A stretch of DNA of 64,000 bases from Neomesorhizobium sp963726065 (GTDB lineage: Bacteria > Pseudomonadota > Alphaproteobacteria > Rhizobiales > Rhizobiaceae). A program made the translations under genes and the position numbers. Position 1 is the stretch's first letter. Every line of letters starts with the position of its first letter. Of this stretch, positions 1-9,669 are shown one piece after another. Below the pieces are notes generated by a model, which worked only from the letters and a program-made list of their open reading frames with translations, was not told the origin of the DNA and searched no databases. Location: contig CAVSAU010000014.1 in assembly GCA_963726065.1 (NCBI GenBank), forward strand, positions 1 through 64,000. The letters run 5' to 3'.

Positions 1-96
1 ACCGTCATCCACTTCGGATGCTTGTCTCACCCGTGATGTCTTCGGAGAGCTGGTTGGAGTAAAGTTTCGCATGAACTAGAGGAGGTCGAACGAGCT

Positions 97-986
97 ATGT
101 CGAGCGCATCACAGAGAGGGCACGCAAAAGCCGAGATGCCTACAATGGCTATGCGACCACCCAGCCATATCATCCTTGCGACCGATTTTACCGCGCGATG
201 CGATCGGGCACAGGACCGCGCCGTGCAGCTCGCCGTGGAATGGAATGCCAGCCTGACAGCCGTCCACGGGCTCAGCGACGTGACCCACCCGGACGGTTCA
301 GCGAGACGCATATCGAAAGGCCGCGACGCGCAACGCGCATCTGCTTCGCGAGGAGTTGGCCTGCATCGAAGGTCTCCGCTCGGCCGTCATCGTCGACGAG
401 GGGCGCGCCGAGGACGTGGTCCTGGCCGCTGCGGCAAGGAGCGGGCCGAACTGGTCTTGACCGGGATAGCAGGGACTGGCCCCCTGATCGGCAGCACCGT
501 CACTGCTCTCGCACGGACATCGCCGCTACCGCTTATGGTCGTGAAAAAGAAAGTGCTCAAAACGGACGGCCGAGCGGCCGTGGCGGTGACCGTCAACTCA
601 TCCAAGCCTGCCTTGATGGTCGCGCTGCGATGGTTTGGGTTCCGGCGTCTAGAGCTATTTCACGCGTTCGACGCGCCGTATCGCGGTCTTGTGGATGACA
701 AGATAGCTTACGACAGCCATTTCGAAGAGGCTGCGGTCGAGCATGCCGGGATTTCATCAGGGACGTGGCAGGCGTGAGGCTGTCTCGAAGTTTGAGGTCG
801 TCGCCCAGCGCGGAGACCCGGTGACCGGACTTCAAGGTGCTGACGAATGAAGCCGATACGGATCTCGTCATTGCAGGGACTCACGGACGAACCGGGTTGA
901 TGCACGTCCTTTTGGGCAGTGTCGGCTCACGCATTCTAAATGATGTCACCTGCGACGTGCTGGTCGTGCCGAGCCGGTCGCGTTGA
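97..986 (+). pseudogene. Broken two-domain universal stress protein (UspA family)
   Basis: Remnant of a tandem UspA-domain protein. An ATG follows a good ribosome site (GGAGG at 81-85). The first stretch reads as a UspA start (ILATDF, then VQLAVEW). Near 300-330 the sensible reading moves to another frame (HLLREELACIEGL), and near 435 it returns to give ELVLTGIAGTGPLIGS, the UspA nucleotide-loop region. Part of the second domain is readable up to about 770. Its end lies in a third frame (DLVIAGTHGRTGL, then GSVGSRIL) and stops at TGA 984-986. At least three frame changes are therefore needed. UspA proteins act in the cytoplasm in stress survival. An intact two-domain paralogue lies at 8161-8994. 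Whether this copy is truly dead or contains sequencing indels cannot be decided here. Confidence 0.75.
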
Positions 987-1303
987 TTTTCGCGGGCGCT
1001 CCGCGATCTCGCGAAATGACGCATGAGGAACTGCAAGCGGCTCTTGATCCGGCCGAATTGCGATGTGGCTTGCAACCGATTTTGCCGAAACCCAGCTCTC
1101 AGCGGGTCGCAATTGTCTCCGCGCAGGTTGCTCCCATTCGGTTGCCTAACAGCACATCAAGGCGCGTCGATTTCGTGGAAGGGCCATCTGAGGCATCGGG
1201 CCCCCGCGACGGCAGGCTGACTTCACGGGGTTCCGTAGCCCGGCCGGCCATTGTATCCCGGTCGCTGCCGCCGTTCCTTCGGGATCGGGGGCTTTTTTGC
1301 GTC
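987..1303. other. Intergenic gap with terminator
   Basis: No convincing gene is seen between the broken stress protein and the broken lipoprotein that converges on it. The only structure recognised is the terminator at 1267-1298. Confidence 0.5.
1267..1298 (+). terminator. Rho-independent terminator
   Basis: An 11-base stem with two mismatches, GCCGCCGTTCC / GGATCGGGGGC, closes a TTCG tetraloop and is followed directly by TTTTTT (1293-1298). It sits downstream of the plus-strand universal stress gene, so it probably ends that transcript. Confidence 0.7.
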
Positions 1304-1999
1304 TCAGCTCAGTTGAATCTCGGCAGTGGCGCCATCCTCAGAAGCTCCGACCTCGTCGTCCTTCAGCTGATCCCCTTGCTGCTTCCGAGTGACCTTGGCC
1401 ACCTGTTGGGTGACATAATATCCGACGACCAGGGCATTTGGACGGCGCCTTGTATCCCATCGAGCGCGCAATCTCGCCCACGAACGCGTTACAGTTGTAG
1501 ACGGTCGCGTTCCAGGAAGGGGAGGCGGCTTGTAGCTTGCGTATCTTGGCAAAGACTTGTTTATATTCAGCTTTGTTCAACATGACGCGCCAGCTTGCCG
1601 ACCTATATTTTTCTTCGTGTCGCCGTCGCTCCATCCGGTTTCGGCTGGCACAGGCACGAAATGGCCCAGAACGTAGGGAACTTCACTATCCGAGGCGGGA
1701 TGAAGGCCTGCGACCTCAGGATTGATCATATTCCCATTTTTTCTTATCTGGGCACGCCCAAAAATTACGTATGTGTGACCGTAGCTCAGCGCATAGCGTG
1801 AGCGAAAAACTCGATGAAGTATTGTCTGTTTTGAGACTATTGCGCCGCCATGGCCGTGGCTGTATGATGGCGCTGCTGTGCCGGCATATGGCGCGCGCGA
1901 GACCAAACGCGGCTGAGGTCCCTTGTCCTCCGACTGGCACGCAGCAACGGTGAGCGCGAATGCAACGACGAATAAGATACGGCAACCGGTAAACTTCAT
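1304..1999 (-). pseudogene. Broken exported lipoprotein of unknown function
   Basis: The reading starts at 1999 with a signal peptide ending in a lipobox (LTVAAC), followed by a periplasmic segment (SYGHTYVIFGRAQ, then VPYVLGHFVPVP). Near 1590 the frame must change to continue as LNKAEYKQVFAKIRKLQ and SWNATVYNCNAFVGEIARSMGY. Near 1430 it changes again to ALVVGYYVTQQVAKV, ending at 1304. Reassembled, the protein is about 230 residues. The segment YNCNAFVGEIA resembles the Cys-containing motif of small cell-wall peptidase-like domains, but I cannot assign a family. Two frameshifts make the gene either dead or mis-sequenced. Confidence 0.55.
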
Positions 2000-2116
2000 T
2001 AAAAGTTTCCGAGCTCCCAGACCAAACGTGGCCCTACCTGACTCTGATGTAGACCCCCGCGTCGAAGTTGCGAAGGGAAGGACCTCTTGGCCCTTCCTTT
2101 CGGTGGCCATCGGTCA

Positions 2117-2254
2117 CTATTTGTAAACGGGCGCGGCTGCGGGTTCTTCGACGACTGGCGGTGGAGCTTTCCCCTTGCCTTTGCCGATTGTGCCGCAGCC
2201 ACTGAGACTGCTGACGGCCAACGTGGCCACCACTGCAACGAGGATTTTGTTCAT
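2117..2254 (-). CDS. Small lipoprotein (45 aa)
   Basis: A short gene below usual length cut-offs. It starts with MNKILVAVVATLAV, a hydrophobic signal with a lipobox ending LSGC, and the mature part is a short Lys/Gly stretch (GKGKGK) then Pro/Glu/Ala-rich (PPPVVEEP) ending VYK. A ribosome site AAGGGA lies 8-9 bases before the ATG. The design is that of entericidin-like or small periplasmic lipoproteins anchored by the lipidated Cys. It lies between the broken lipoprotein and the L,D-transpeptidase on the same strand. Function unknown. Confidence 0.65.
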   Translation of the reverse strand: MNKILVAVVATLAVSSLSGCGTIGKGKGKAPPPVVEEPAAAPVYK

Positions 2255-2424
2255 CAGGCAATTCCCTTCAGGCAGAATAAATTAAGGCACGACACATCCA
2301 ACCTACCGCGGAGCTGCACGTTGACTAGTGCACAAAAGACACAGTTGAAGTCTTGGTTAACGCCATGAGATGTCGATAACGTCCAACGATTCACGATAAG
2401 GGAGCGAATAAAGGCAGTCAGCGA

Positions 2425-3009
2425 TCAAATGACCAGCACCGGCGTGTCTAAAGGTGTGCGGTTGTAGAGGTCGACGATATCTTCATTAGTCAAACGGATA
2501 CACCCATTCGACACCGCTGTGCCTATCAGCCACGGTTCGTTTGTACCGTGTATCCGAAAAAGCGTATCGTGGTTGCCGCGATAGAGATAGAGGGCGCGGG
2601 CTCCAAGCGGATTGTTCGGGCCGCCGGGAACCCCATTAGCGTACTGCAATAGACGCGGCTTACGGCTCATCATGCTGGTAGTGGGCGTCCAGGATGGCCA
2701 TTCCGCCTTGCGTCCGACGGTCGCCCTGCCCTTGAGCGTGAGGCCCTGCTCGCCAACGGCAACGCCGAAGCGTGTCGCCCAGCCCTCCTGCTCGACGGCG
2801 TAGAGAAATCGTTCCGAAGTATTCACGACAATTGTGCCCGGACTCTCGCTTCCGTCATACCGTACCATCTGCTGCCTGAAGCGGGGATCGAGCTGCGTCC
2901 GCTCCGGGATCACAATTGATCTCGTGCCCCGTGCCTGCGTGCATCCAGAAAGCACAAGCGCCAAACCACCCAGCACCATCCCGCGGCGCGAAACACTATT
3001 GTTGCTCAT
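2425..3009 (-). CDS. L,D-transpeptidase (YkuD domain) lipoprotein
   Basis: A 194-residue exported enzyme. A signal peptide with twin Arg (SRRG) ends in a lipobox with the lipidated Cys at 23. The YkuD catalytic domain fills the rest, with His154 in HGTNEP and the nucleophile Cys170 in SNGCIR. Family members cross-link peptidoglycan 3-3 or attach proteins to it in the periplasm. The length is normal for this subgroup. Envelope genes of similar character surround it. The start is supported by the signal sequence. Confidence 0.88.
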   Translation of the reverse strand: MSNNSVSRRGMVLGGLALVLSGCTQARGTRSIVIPERTQLDPRFRQQMVRYDGSESPGTIVVNTSERFLYAVEQEGWATRFGVAVGEQGLTLKGRATVGRKAEWPSWTPTTSMMSRKPRLLQYANGVPGGPNNPLGARALYLYRGNHDTLFRIHGTNEPWLIGTAVSNGCIRLTNEDIVDLYNRTPLDTPVLVI

Positions 3010-3119
3010 TTTCGTCCATCGGAAGCATTCGATTGATGAAGCGTTTACCCTACTTCTGCGCGAAGAGCCAACTCCAACAAGGTCGCACCAAATCGCACGA
3101 TCTGCACGTTGCCCGGAGC

Positions 3120-3352
3120 CTACAACGGTGGCAAAAGCGCTTGGTGACTGGTCCGGGCGGCCCAGTCGGCATTGCTTTTGATCCTGGTGTCGATGGCCGA
3201 AACGCCGCTACCGGTTTCGGAGTCCTTCTCCAACTGCAGTTGAGCGGCTTTTACGTTCGGGAGAAATTTTCAAGAACCCGACTGAGCGAACGGAACTGGG
3301 CCTTGAACACGGTATGCTCCCAGCCGCGATACTTGTCAGCGAAGCCGGCCAT
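3120..3352 (-). pseudogene. Frameshifted small conserved protein
   Basis: From ATG 3352 the reading gives MAGFADKYRGWEHTVFKAQF, then RSLSRVLENF, and stops. One base out of frame it continues as LPNVKAAQLQLEKDSETG, then IDTRIKSNADW, ending with a stop at 3120-3122. The join is in the run CGTAAAAG near 3255. The reassembled product is about 78 residues, soluble and partly helical. I do not recognise the family. It overlaps the end of the upstream gene, which suggests translational coupling. Confidence 0.45.
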
Positions 3353-3593
3353 GAAGCCAGTCGGCGATCTCGCCTTCGAGTTGCTGGATGAGAAGGGCAT
3401 ACTCCTCTACCTCGGGGCGCGGTTCTTTGGCCGACTGGAACCAGGCTTGACTCGAACATGCAGCAAAGTAGTCCTCACAAAGTTCGCGAAACAGCTGGTC
3501 ATGAAGAACGAGCCGGCGAATGAGCGCTCCGTACTCGGGAAAGCGTTCTATCACTTTATCCATATAAAGACGTGTAGCCACAGGGCTTAACAT
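3336..3593 (-). CDS. Small conserved hypothetical protein (85 aa)
   Basis: From MLSPVATRLYMDKV the product is a charged helical protein (RFPEYGALIRRLVLHD, then FRELCEDYFAA, then EPRPEVEEYALLIQ). Its composition is that of a real protein rather than a shadow frame. A start at 3563 (MDKV) is possible; neither has a strong ribosome site. The 3' end overlaps the ATG of the next small gene. No function can be assigned. Confidence 0.45.
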   Translation of the reverse strand: MLSPVATRLYMDKVIERFPEYGALIRRLVLHDQLFRELCEDYFAACSSQAWFQSAKEPRPEVEEYALLIQQLEGEIADWLHGRLR

Positions 3594-3732
3594 TCGGCGT
3601 TGTCGAGATTGAGAATAAGCCAAGATAGCGCATGTTGTGACAGAGACGATGTTATTTACGGTTTGCGGCAATGCATACTTGCTTGATAAAACGTAGGAAT
3701 GGTGGGGGGCCATTTGACCAGGGGGGCGTCGA

Positions 3733-4443
3733 GTGGCAGAGCACCTGGTGGATGGTTCAGCCGAAATGATGCGAGAGGCGTTGCGACGCGTTCTAGCCTC
3801 ATCGCATTTCGCGCGATACAGAGCGGATTCGCAACTTCCTGAACTACATCATTGAAGAGACATTGGAGGGCCGCGCGGAGCGTATAAAGGCCTACACCAT
3901 CGCGACATCGGTGTTCGGGCGGGACAAGAATTTCGACCCCCAGGTCGATTCGATTGTGAGGATAGAGGCGGCCGCCTGCGACGCACGCTCGAACGTTATT
4001 ATTTGACCGGCGGACGCGATGACGAGATCCAGATTCGCATCCCCGTAGGATCCTATGTGCCGGTCATCATCGGCCGCGAAGCCAGTGGGGTCGAGCCGGC
4101 GCCTGCCAACGCTGACGCTTCGCAAGCGCGCTTCCACAGAGGTCCAGCCATACTGGTGGAGCCGTTCGAACAGGAAGAGGCCAGCGCCACTCATCCGCAC
4201 TTCGCCGCCGGCCTGACGCAGTCGCTTGTGGTACGGCTCACGCGCTTCACCGGCCTGCGGGTTTATTTTACCAGTTCGCAACCTGAGACGGCTTCAGGCG
4301 ATCAGCGAGCGACAGCAGCAGTGCCAGATAATGTGCTGCGCGGTGTCGTGTCGCTCTCTACGGACCACCTGAGTGTCGACATCGTGCTCCGAAAGCACGG
4401 TCGGGGCGCACGGTATGGGCCGACAGTTTCGATTCCGCGTTGA
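3733..4443 (+). pseudogene. Orphan N-terminal regulatory domain of an adenylate-cyclase-like protein
   Basis: The readable core is FLNYIIEETLEGRAERIKAY, then ATSVFGRDKNFDPQVD, then IVRIEA, and after a frame change LRRTLERYYLTGGR and IPVGSYVPVII. This is the N-terminal domain seen on many rhizobial multidomain proteins that carry cyclase or TPR regions. Before it, EMMREALRRVLASSHF is in another frame. The reading stops at 4443, after about 130 further residues, with no cyclase or TPR part. It is a 3'-truncated relic with at least two frame changes. Confidence 0.6.
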
Positions 4444-4606
4444 TCGACTGATGCATGTCGCCAGAAAGTGTCTGCGGTTTCGGGAGAAACGACATGCACC
4501 GCTGTAGATCACATAGCGGAGGAGTTGCCGTGCAAGTCCAACGTGGCCTTTGCCGACAATTGGAGTGGAAGGTTTAGAGCCAAAAAAAAGATGTCAGGGG
4601 TAGCCA

Positions 4607-5295
4607 ATGAGTGCAGGGCATCTGGCTTCATCAAGGGGTATTCTCGAACCTATCGACCGCATTTCCGAATTGCTTTTCGGATTGATCATGGCGCTTACCT
4701 TTACTGGCTCTTTGAGCGTTGCTGGGCGAGCCGACCAGAGGTGCGCACAATGCTGGTCGGCGCTATCGGCTGCAATTTGGCCTGGGCGCTCATCGATGCA
4801 ATCATGTATCTTATGGGTTGTCTTGCAGAGCGAGCAGCAGACAGGCAGACCATGTCCCAAGTTCTTCGGGCTGCTACACCAGAGGAAGCAAGGGCCGCAA
4901 TTGCTTCCAGGCTGCCCCCGCTGGTGGCGTCGGCATTGACCGCTGCCGATCTCGACAAGCTGCTTTCCACGCTGTCTCGATCTAGCGGTAGCAGCACCCC
5001 AGCAAAACTCGAGAAGGAAGACTGGCTCGGCGCGGCGGCAGTATCTGTGCTGGTGTTCGGCTCGACGATCCCGATTGTTGTTCCATTCCTGCTGATTGAG
5101 GACGTCCAGACCGCACTCCGCGTCTCGAACTCGATCGCCGTTTTGATGATGATGATCGCCGGTTATGCGTTCGGACATCTGGTGGGGTACCGACCATGGT
5201 TGACCGCCGGTTCCATGGTCTTGCTCGGTTGTTTTCTGGTTGCGCTGACCATCGCGCTTGGGGGGGTGAAACAGCAAAAGCTTTCGCGGCGGTGA
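4607..5295 (+). pseudogene. VIT/CCC1-family-like membrane protein, frameshifted
   Basis: The start is ATG 4607 (MSAGHLASSRGILEPIDRIS). The first helix (LLFGLIMALTFTGSLSVAG) resembles the VIT1/CCC1 metal-ion transporter start. Near 4735 one base is missing, and the rest continues in the next frame as EVRTMLVGAIGCNLAWALID, a cytosolic helical region, and two or three more membrane helices to a stop at 5295. VIT/CCC1 proteins move Fe2+ or Mn2+. Only one single-base change separates this from an intact 229-residue gene, so a sequencing error is possible. Confidence 0.6.
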
Positions 5296-5696
5296 CTTGC
5301 AACCCGCCGCACTGGATAGCCGCCTACAGCCGGTGCCGCCAACGCCTCTGCGCGCTTCTTGGCCTCGGACTCGTCTTCCGGCCACGCGCTGCCGTTCCGT
5401 AAATAACTGTAAGTAACCTGATGCGACTTGGATGTTTGCGTGCGAAGGCCACAAGATCAGACTGTGGCGCTCTTGCCCATCAAAGCCCCACCGCTCTGGC
5501 AAGAGTAAGAACGCAGGGAGACCTAGACGAGACTTGCGCGGGAAGGGGTTCTGGTAACCAGTCGTCGGGCTGACAATTGCCTTCGCCTTCGCGTTTGTCA
5601 TGCGCGCAATATTCCCGCTGTTCGGTACCAAGACGGCAGCCTAGAATGGTGGCGCCTAATGTGTCAGGTCGGTGAGGCGAACGAGGAGTTGTCGGT
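5296..5696. other. Intergenic gap upstream of DUF3300 gene
   Basis: About 400 bases without a credible gene. It should hold the promoter of the DUF3300-DUF2950 pair, but no recognisable box stands out. Confidence 0.4.
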
Positions 5697-7082
5697 ATGC
5701 AAAATGTTCTGTTCAACATAAGCCGAGCCGCCGCAGCTCTCGCCCTCCTTATGTTGTCAGGTCTTCCGGTACATGCGCAGACACCCACTCCCCGGCCGGC
5801 GCCCGACAGCGGATCGGCCGCGGTCGAGAGTGAGGAACCCGCGCCACTGACGGTCGACGAACTGAAGATCCTGGCCGCGCCGATCGCGCTCTATCCTGAC
5901 GATCTTGTCGCGCTCACCATCGCGGCCTCGCTCTATCCGCTGCAAATCGTGCAGGCGGCGCGTTTCCTTGAGGAGAAGGAAAAGTCGCCCGACCTCGAGC
6001 CAAGCGACAAATGGGACGGCAGCGTGATTTCGCTGCTCAACTATCCGAAGATCGTAAAGACGATGAACGACGATCTCGAATGGACCGAGCAGTTGGGGGA
6101 CGCGGCGGCCAACCAGCAGAAGGATCTGCTGGTTGCCATCCAGCAATTGCGCGACGAAGCGGTCGCCAAGGATTATCTGAAGACGACTGAACAGGTGCAG
6201 GTCGTCAACGAAGGCGATAACGTCGTGATTAAGTCTGCCGATCCGCAGACCGTCTATATCCCGACCTATCCTCCCGAAATGCTCTATGAGCCTGACTACG
6301 TCGTAGCGGGCAACCCGATCGTCTACGATCCATACCCATCCTATTATTATCCGACCGCGCCTTACTGGGCCGCGCTCGCTACCGGTGCGATCTGGGCTGC
6401 CGCGGTCGACTGGGACGACTGGGGAACCTGGGGTGGCGATCTCGATCTCGACGTCGACATCGGCGACAACATCGATATCGACTTCGACAAGATCGACATC
6501 GACAAGATCGACGTCGACAGGCTGAAGGGCCTCGACCTCAAGAACATCGACCGCTCCAAGCTCAATCTCAAGAACGCGAACATCGATCGTGAGAAGCTGA
6601 AGCAGAACCTGAAGAGCAAGGACTTCAACAACATTGCCAGCAAGGCCAAGGAGCGCCGGGAGACGGGCAAGGGAAGGCAGGCACGCGCGCACGATCTGAA
6701 GGGCAAGGACGTGCGCAAGAACGTCGCCGAAGGATTGAAGGATCGGCCTCAGGCCAAACTGCCGAAGCCGGGAACAGTGCGACCAGATGCAAAACGTGTG
6801 TCGGACCAGCAAAGGAAGGCGAAGTCGGCCATAAACACCTCCGCAGCCAAAAAGGTGGCGCAGAAGAAGACAACTCGACAAAAGCCCGCGGCGCGGGTGG
6901 ACAACCGGCCGCGCAAGCCCTCGGCGATGGGAAATCCGGGGCAAGGCAGGGTCGCTACCAACCATTCCAACCGCGGCGCCTACAGCCGAGGCGGCGGACA
7001 ACGCCATGCGAGCCGGGGTGGTGGCGGACGCCAGATGAACCGGGGTGGAGGCGGACGCGGTGGAGGCGGAAGGCGTCGGTAA
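5697..7082 (+). CDS. DUF3300 exported protein with Asp-rich repeats and Gly/Arg tail
   Basis: A 461-residue protein with a signal peptide ending VHAQ (about residue 28). The DUF3300 domain covers roughly residues 45-240 (LTVDELKILAAPIALYPDDL, then YPKIVKTMNDDLEWTE, then VYIPTYPPEMLYEP). Residues about 248-290 are a run of Asp/Ile/Lys repeats (DIDFDKIDIDKIDVD, then LDLKNIDRSKL). The C-terminus is basic and ends in Gly-rich blocks (RGGGGRQMNRGGGG). A GAGGAG ribosome site precedes the ATG. The family is periplasmic or envelope-associated with no proven role. It is followed by a DUF2950 gene, probably in one operon. Confidence 0.85.
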   Translation: MQNVLFNISRAAAALALLMLSGLPVHAQTPTPRPAPDSGSAAVESEEPAPLTVDELKILAAPIALYPDDLVALTIAASLYPLQIVQAARFLEEKEKSPDLEPSDKWDGSVISLLNYPKIVKTMNDDLEWTEQLGDAAANQQKDLLVAIQQLRDEAVAKDYLKTTEQVQVVNEGDNVVIKSADPQTVYIPTYPPEMLYEPDYVVAGNPIVYDPYPSYYYPTAPYWAALATGAIWAAAVDWDDWGTWGGDLDLDVDIGDNIDIDFDKIDIDKIDVDRLKGLDLKNIDRSKLNLKNANIDREKLKQNLKSKDFNNIASKAKERRETGKGRQARAHDLKGKDVRKNVAEGLKDRPQAKLPKPGTVRPDAKRVSDQQRKAKSAINTSAAKKVAQKKTTRQKPAARVDNRPRKPSAMGNPGQGRVATNHSNRGAYSRGGGQRHASRGGGGRQMNRGGGGRGGGGRRR

Positions 7083-7130
7083 CGTGTCGAGCCATTGCCG
7101 CTTGCTGTTGCACCTTACAGGAACACGACC

Positions 7131-8081
7131 ATGAACCGGTACCTCATCACTGCAACTCTCGCCCTCTCGCTCAGTGTTCTCACGCTTTCGGCAGGCAGCA
7201 GCCAGGAAGCAGAACCGAACACGGTGAAGGATTTCGAGTCCTTCATCGGCGAGGTACCCCCGTCCTTCGCCACGCTCGACGATCTCGTCGAGGCGTTCCG
7301 CAATGGGCTCGCGGCGAATGACAAGGAGGCGGTCGCATTGCTCCTGGGGCTTGAGCCTACCGAGGTGGCCAAGTCCAAGGAGATCGACGAAAGCTTCGGT
7401 GAGATCAAGCAGGCTGCGGCAGAGTCGATTGGAGTCAAGGAGACTGATCCCGACCTCAAGACACTCGTTCTCGGCAACAAGGTGTGGCCGTTTCCGTTCC
7501 CGGTTGTGCAGACAGAGGGCAAATGGGCGTTCGATACTATCGCCGGGCTGGAAGAAGTCATCAACCGCAGGATCGGCGAGAACGAACTGACCACCGTCGC
7601 CAATATGCGCGCCTATGTCGATGCCCAGGAGGATTACAAGGAAACCGACTGGGACGAGGACGGCGTTAGCGAATACGCGCAGAAGCTGATCAGCACGCCC
7701 GAAACCTATGACGGCCTATACTGGGAACCCGGCGACGGTGTGCCGGAAAGTCCTTTTGGTTCGCTGATCAGCCAGGCCGAGTTGGCGACCGCCGCCGAGG
7801 ATGGGTACTTCGGCTACCGCTACCGCATATTGAACGGCCAGGGGGCAAATGTCGCAGGCGGCCAGTACGACTATGTCGTCAACGGCAACATGATTGGCGG
7901 CTTTGCGCTCCTCGCCGCGCCAGCCGAATACGACCGCACAGGCATCATGACCTTCGTGGTGAACCAGTACGGAACCGTCTACGAAAAGGACCTGGGATCT
8001 GATACGGCGACGCTTGTCGAAAAGATCACGAGGTTTGATCCCGATGATGGCTGGGCCGTCGTCAACGATCCGGGGGAATGA
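7131..8081 (+). CDS. DUF2950 exported protein
   Basis: A 316-residue protein starting MNRYLITATLALSLSVLTLS, a classical signal peptide. The DUF2950 body follows (VKDFESFIGEVPPSF, then WPFPFPVVQTEGKWAFDT, then GLYWEPGDG, then GYRYRILNGQGANVAGG, then VNQYGTVYEKDLG). I chose ATG 7131 over the upstream in-frame start because the signal sequence begins there. It lies 48 bases after the DUF3300 stop on the same strand. DUF3300 and DUF2950 genes occur side by side in other Proteobacteria, which suggests a shared envelope function that remains unknown. Confidence 0.85.
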   Translation: MNRYLITATLALSLSVLTLSAGSSQEAEPNTVKDFESFIGEVPPSFATLDDLVEAFRNGLAANDKEAVALLLGLEPTEVAKSKEIDESFGEIKQAAAESIGVKETDPDLKTLVLGNKVWPFPFPVVQTEGKWAFDTIAGLEEVINRRIGENELTTVANMRAYVDAQEDYKETDWDEDGVSEYAQKLISTPETYDGLYWEPGDGVPESPFGSLISQAELATAAEDGYFGYRYRILNGQGANVAGGQYDYVVNGNMIGGFALLAAPAEYDRTGIMTFVVNQYGTVYEKDLGSDTATLVEKITRFDPDDGWAVVNDPGE

Positions 8082-8160
8082 GCAGGTCCATGCACGTCCC
8101 GGATGCGCCACTTCGGCCTAGACGATTGTTGCGTACCCCGCATTCAGAGGGAGCCTCCCC

Positions 8161-8994
8161 ATGAAAACTACAGCGCTGCTTCCCGTCATCACCTATCCCG
8201 AAACCAGTCCTGACGCGGCTATTCCCAGGATCCTCGCCATGGCGGCAGCCCTTGGCGCGAAGCTGCATGCCTTGGCTATCAACGTAGAGGTCCGATCCAT
8301 CTCGAATGCGCTGTCGCGGAAGCTGGTCGACGTTTCCAAAATGACCCGGGAAGCCGAAGCCCAGTGCCGCGATCGTGGTGAAGCGTTTCTGGCAAAGGTT
8401 GTGGAGGGAGCGAAACAGGCAGGTGTAGACATTACCACCGGCGCGGTAGCCTCGAACGCTACCTTGCTCAATGACACCGCTGCAATTGAAGCGCGCTATC
8501 ATGATTTCGTGCTTTGCGCTTGGGCCAACAATCCTACCGCCAGATTGGCGGCTGAAGCCATCACGTTCGGGTCGGGAAGGCCAACAATCCTGTTGCCGGA
8601 GGCCGACCCGCTGAGGGAGCTGAGGAATGTTGCCATTGCCTGGGACGGCAGTCGCGTTGCGGCGCGCGCAGTGGCGGATGCACATGAAGTGTTGCGCGGA
8701 GCATCCAGGATTACCGTGTTTACTGTTATGGACGAGAAGCCCCTTCCAGAGGCGAATACCGCAGAACGCCTGGCTCGAGGGCTCAACGCACGCGGGCTCT
8801 CGGCCGAGGCAATGCTACTCAGTCCCGGGGATGGCCCCATCGAGGTGTTACTTCAGGAACGCGCGCTCGAAATCGGCGCCGACCTCATGGTCATGGGCGC
8901 GTTCGGTCACACCAGGCTAAGGGATTTGGTTCTCGGTGGGGCCACGAAGGGCATCCTCCGGGACGTCCGTCTACCGATCCTGCTTTCGCATTGA
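8161..8994 (+). CDS. Universal stress protein, two UspA domains
   Basis: A 277-residue cytoplasmic protein with two UspA-like halves. The first half (about 1-145) is divergent and lacks a clear glycine loop. The second half is canonical: NVAIAWDGSRVAARAV, then ADLMVMGAFGHTRLRDLVLGG ending ILRDVRLPILLSH, with the ATP-type G-x2-G-x9-G loop partly kept (GAFGHTRLRDLVLGG). GGGAG lies just before the ATG. Stress survival is the family role. It is intact, unlike the copy at 97-986. Confidence 0.85.
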   Translation: MKTTALLPVITYPETSPDAAIPRILAMAAALGAKLHALAINVEVRSISNALSRKLVDVSKMTREAEAQCRDRGEAFLAKVVEGAKQAGVDITTGAVASNATLLNDTAAIEARYHDFVLCAWANNPTARLAAEAITFGSGRPTILLPEADPLRELRNVAIAWDGSRVAARAVADAHEVLRGASRITVFTVMDEKPLPEANTAERLARGLNARGLSAEAMLLSPGDGPIEVLLQERALEIGADLMVMGAFGHTRLRDLVLGGATKGILRDVRLPILLSH

Positions 8995-9669
8995 TTGACA
9001 CGATGAGGCTGGCGAAACGTCCTCTGGCAGGAGGCGTGCGAGGATCTCAAGCAGGCCGGCGCCTTAGCGGTGCGGTTTAGTTGATGAAATGAGTGCTCGG
9101 ATTGAAAAGATGCGGCTGTCGATCCAGTCGCAGCGAGAGATCAAGCGGTGGTAATCATGGAACATATTTTGCAGTGTGACAGTCTTCTTCTGAAGACCAC
9201 CCGACTATTCAGAAGAATACTTCTTGTTGCTATTGCACAATCTTCGCTTGCCAAGATGTACGCTCCCGAAGCAAGTGCCCAAGAGGGGTCCTTCGAGTTC
9301 CCGTTTTGGTTGTGAACTAAGCGGGGTTATTCGTGTTTATATCCAGAATCGGCCCAGACGGGGCAGCGGTTTATATGTCGCCCGATAACCAGGCCGGCAC
9401 GATCACCATAACAGGTAAGGCCACGCCAGTAGGCGGTGAATGGTCGGGAAGTGGCTCCAGAAAAACGCTCGAGCAACTAAGATCGGCAGGCCAGGCATAC
9501 GACATTCAGCATTAATTCCTGCCCTATTGCTCCACATTGTCGGTGTGGCGATGGCGACCCAGACTGGCGTCGGCACGCCGGTTTTCCTGCGCCCGGCTCA
9601 AATCAAACGACATGCTGAGGCGCTGGTCGCATCAGCCCAGCATTTGCTTTTTGGCTCGTAAAGCTCGCA
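8995..9669. other. Gap, mostly empty
   Basis: Apart from one weak 52-codon reading frame (9157-9315), nothing is recognised between the stress protein and the AI-2E-type gene. A 60-codon frame at 9333-9515 has no family features. Confidence 0.4.
9157..9315 (+). CDS. Possible small membrane or secreted peptide (52 aa)
   Basis: ATG 9157 opens a 52-codon frame: a polar start, a basic then hydrophobic stretch (TRLFRRILLVAIAQSSLAK) and a short tail ending AQEGSFEFPFWL. The base composition is more AT-rich than its neighbours. No good ribosome site is seen. It could be a small exported peptide or chance. Confidence 0.2.
   Translation: MEHILQCDSLLLKTTRLFRRILLVAIAQSSLAKMYAPEASAQEGSFEFPFWL

Noticed and set aside
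2916..3590. 224-codon plus-strand frame
   Set aside because: It lies opposite the L,D-transpeptidase start and two minus-strand small genes with better protein character; its own translation has no domain.
5757..7007. 416-codon minus-strand frame opposite DUF3300
   Set aside because: A shadow of the high-GC DUF3300 gene; its translation is low-complexity Leu/Val/Asp mirror of the Asp-rich repeats.
9333..9515. 60-codon frame in the gap before the AI-2E-type gene
   Set aside because: No start signal, no signal peptide or helix pattern, and no recognisable motif.
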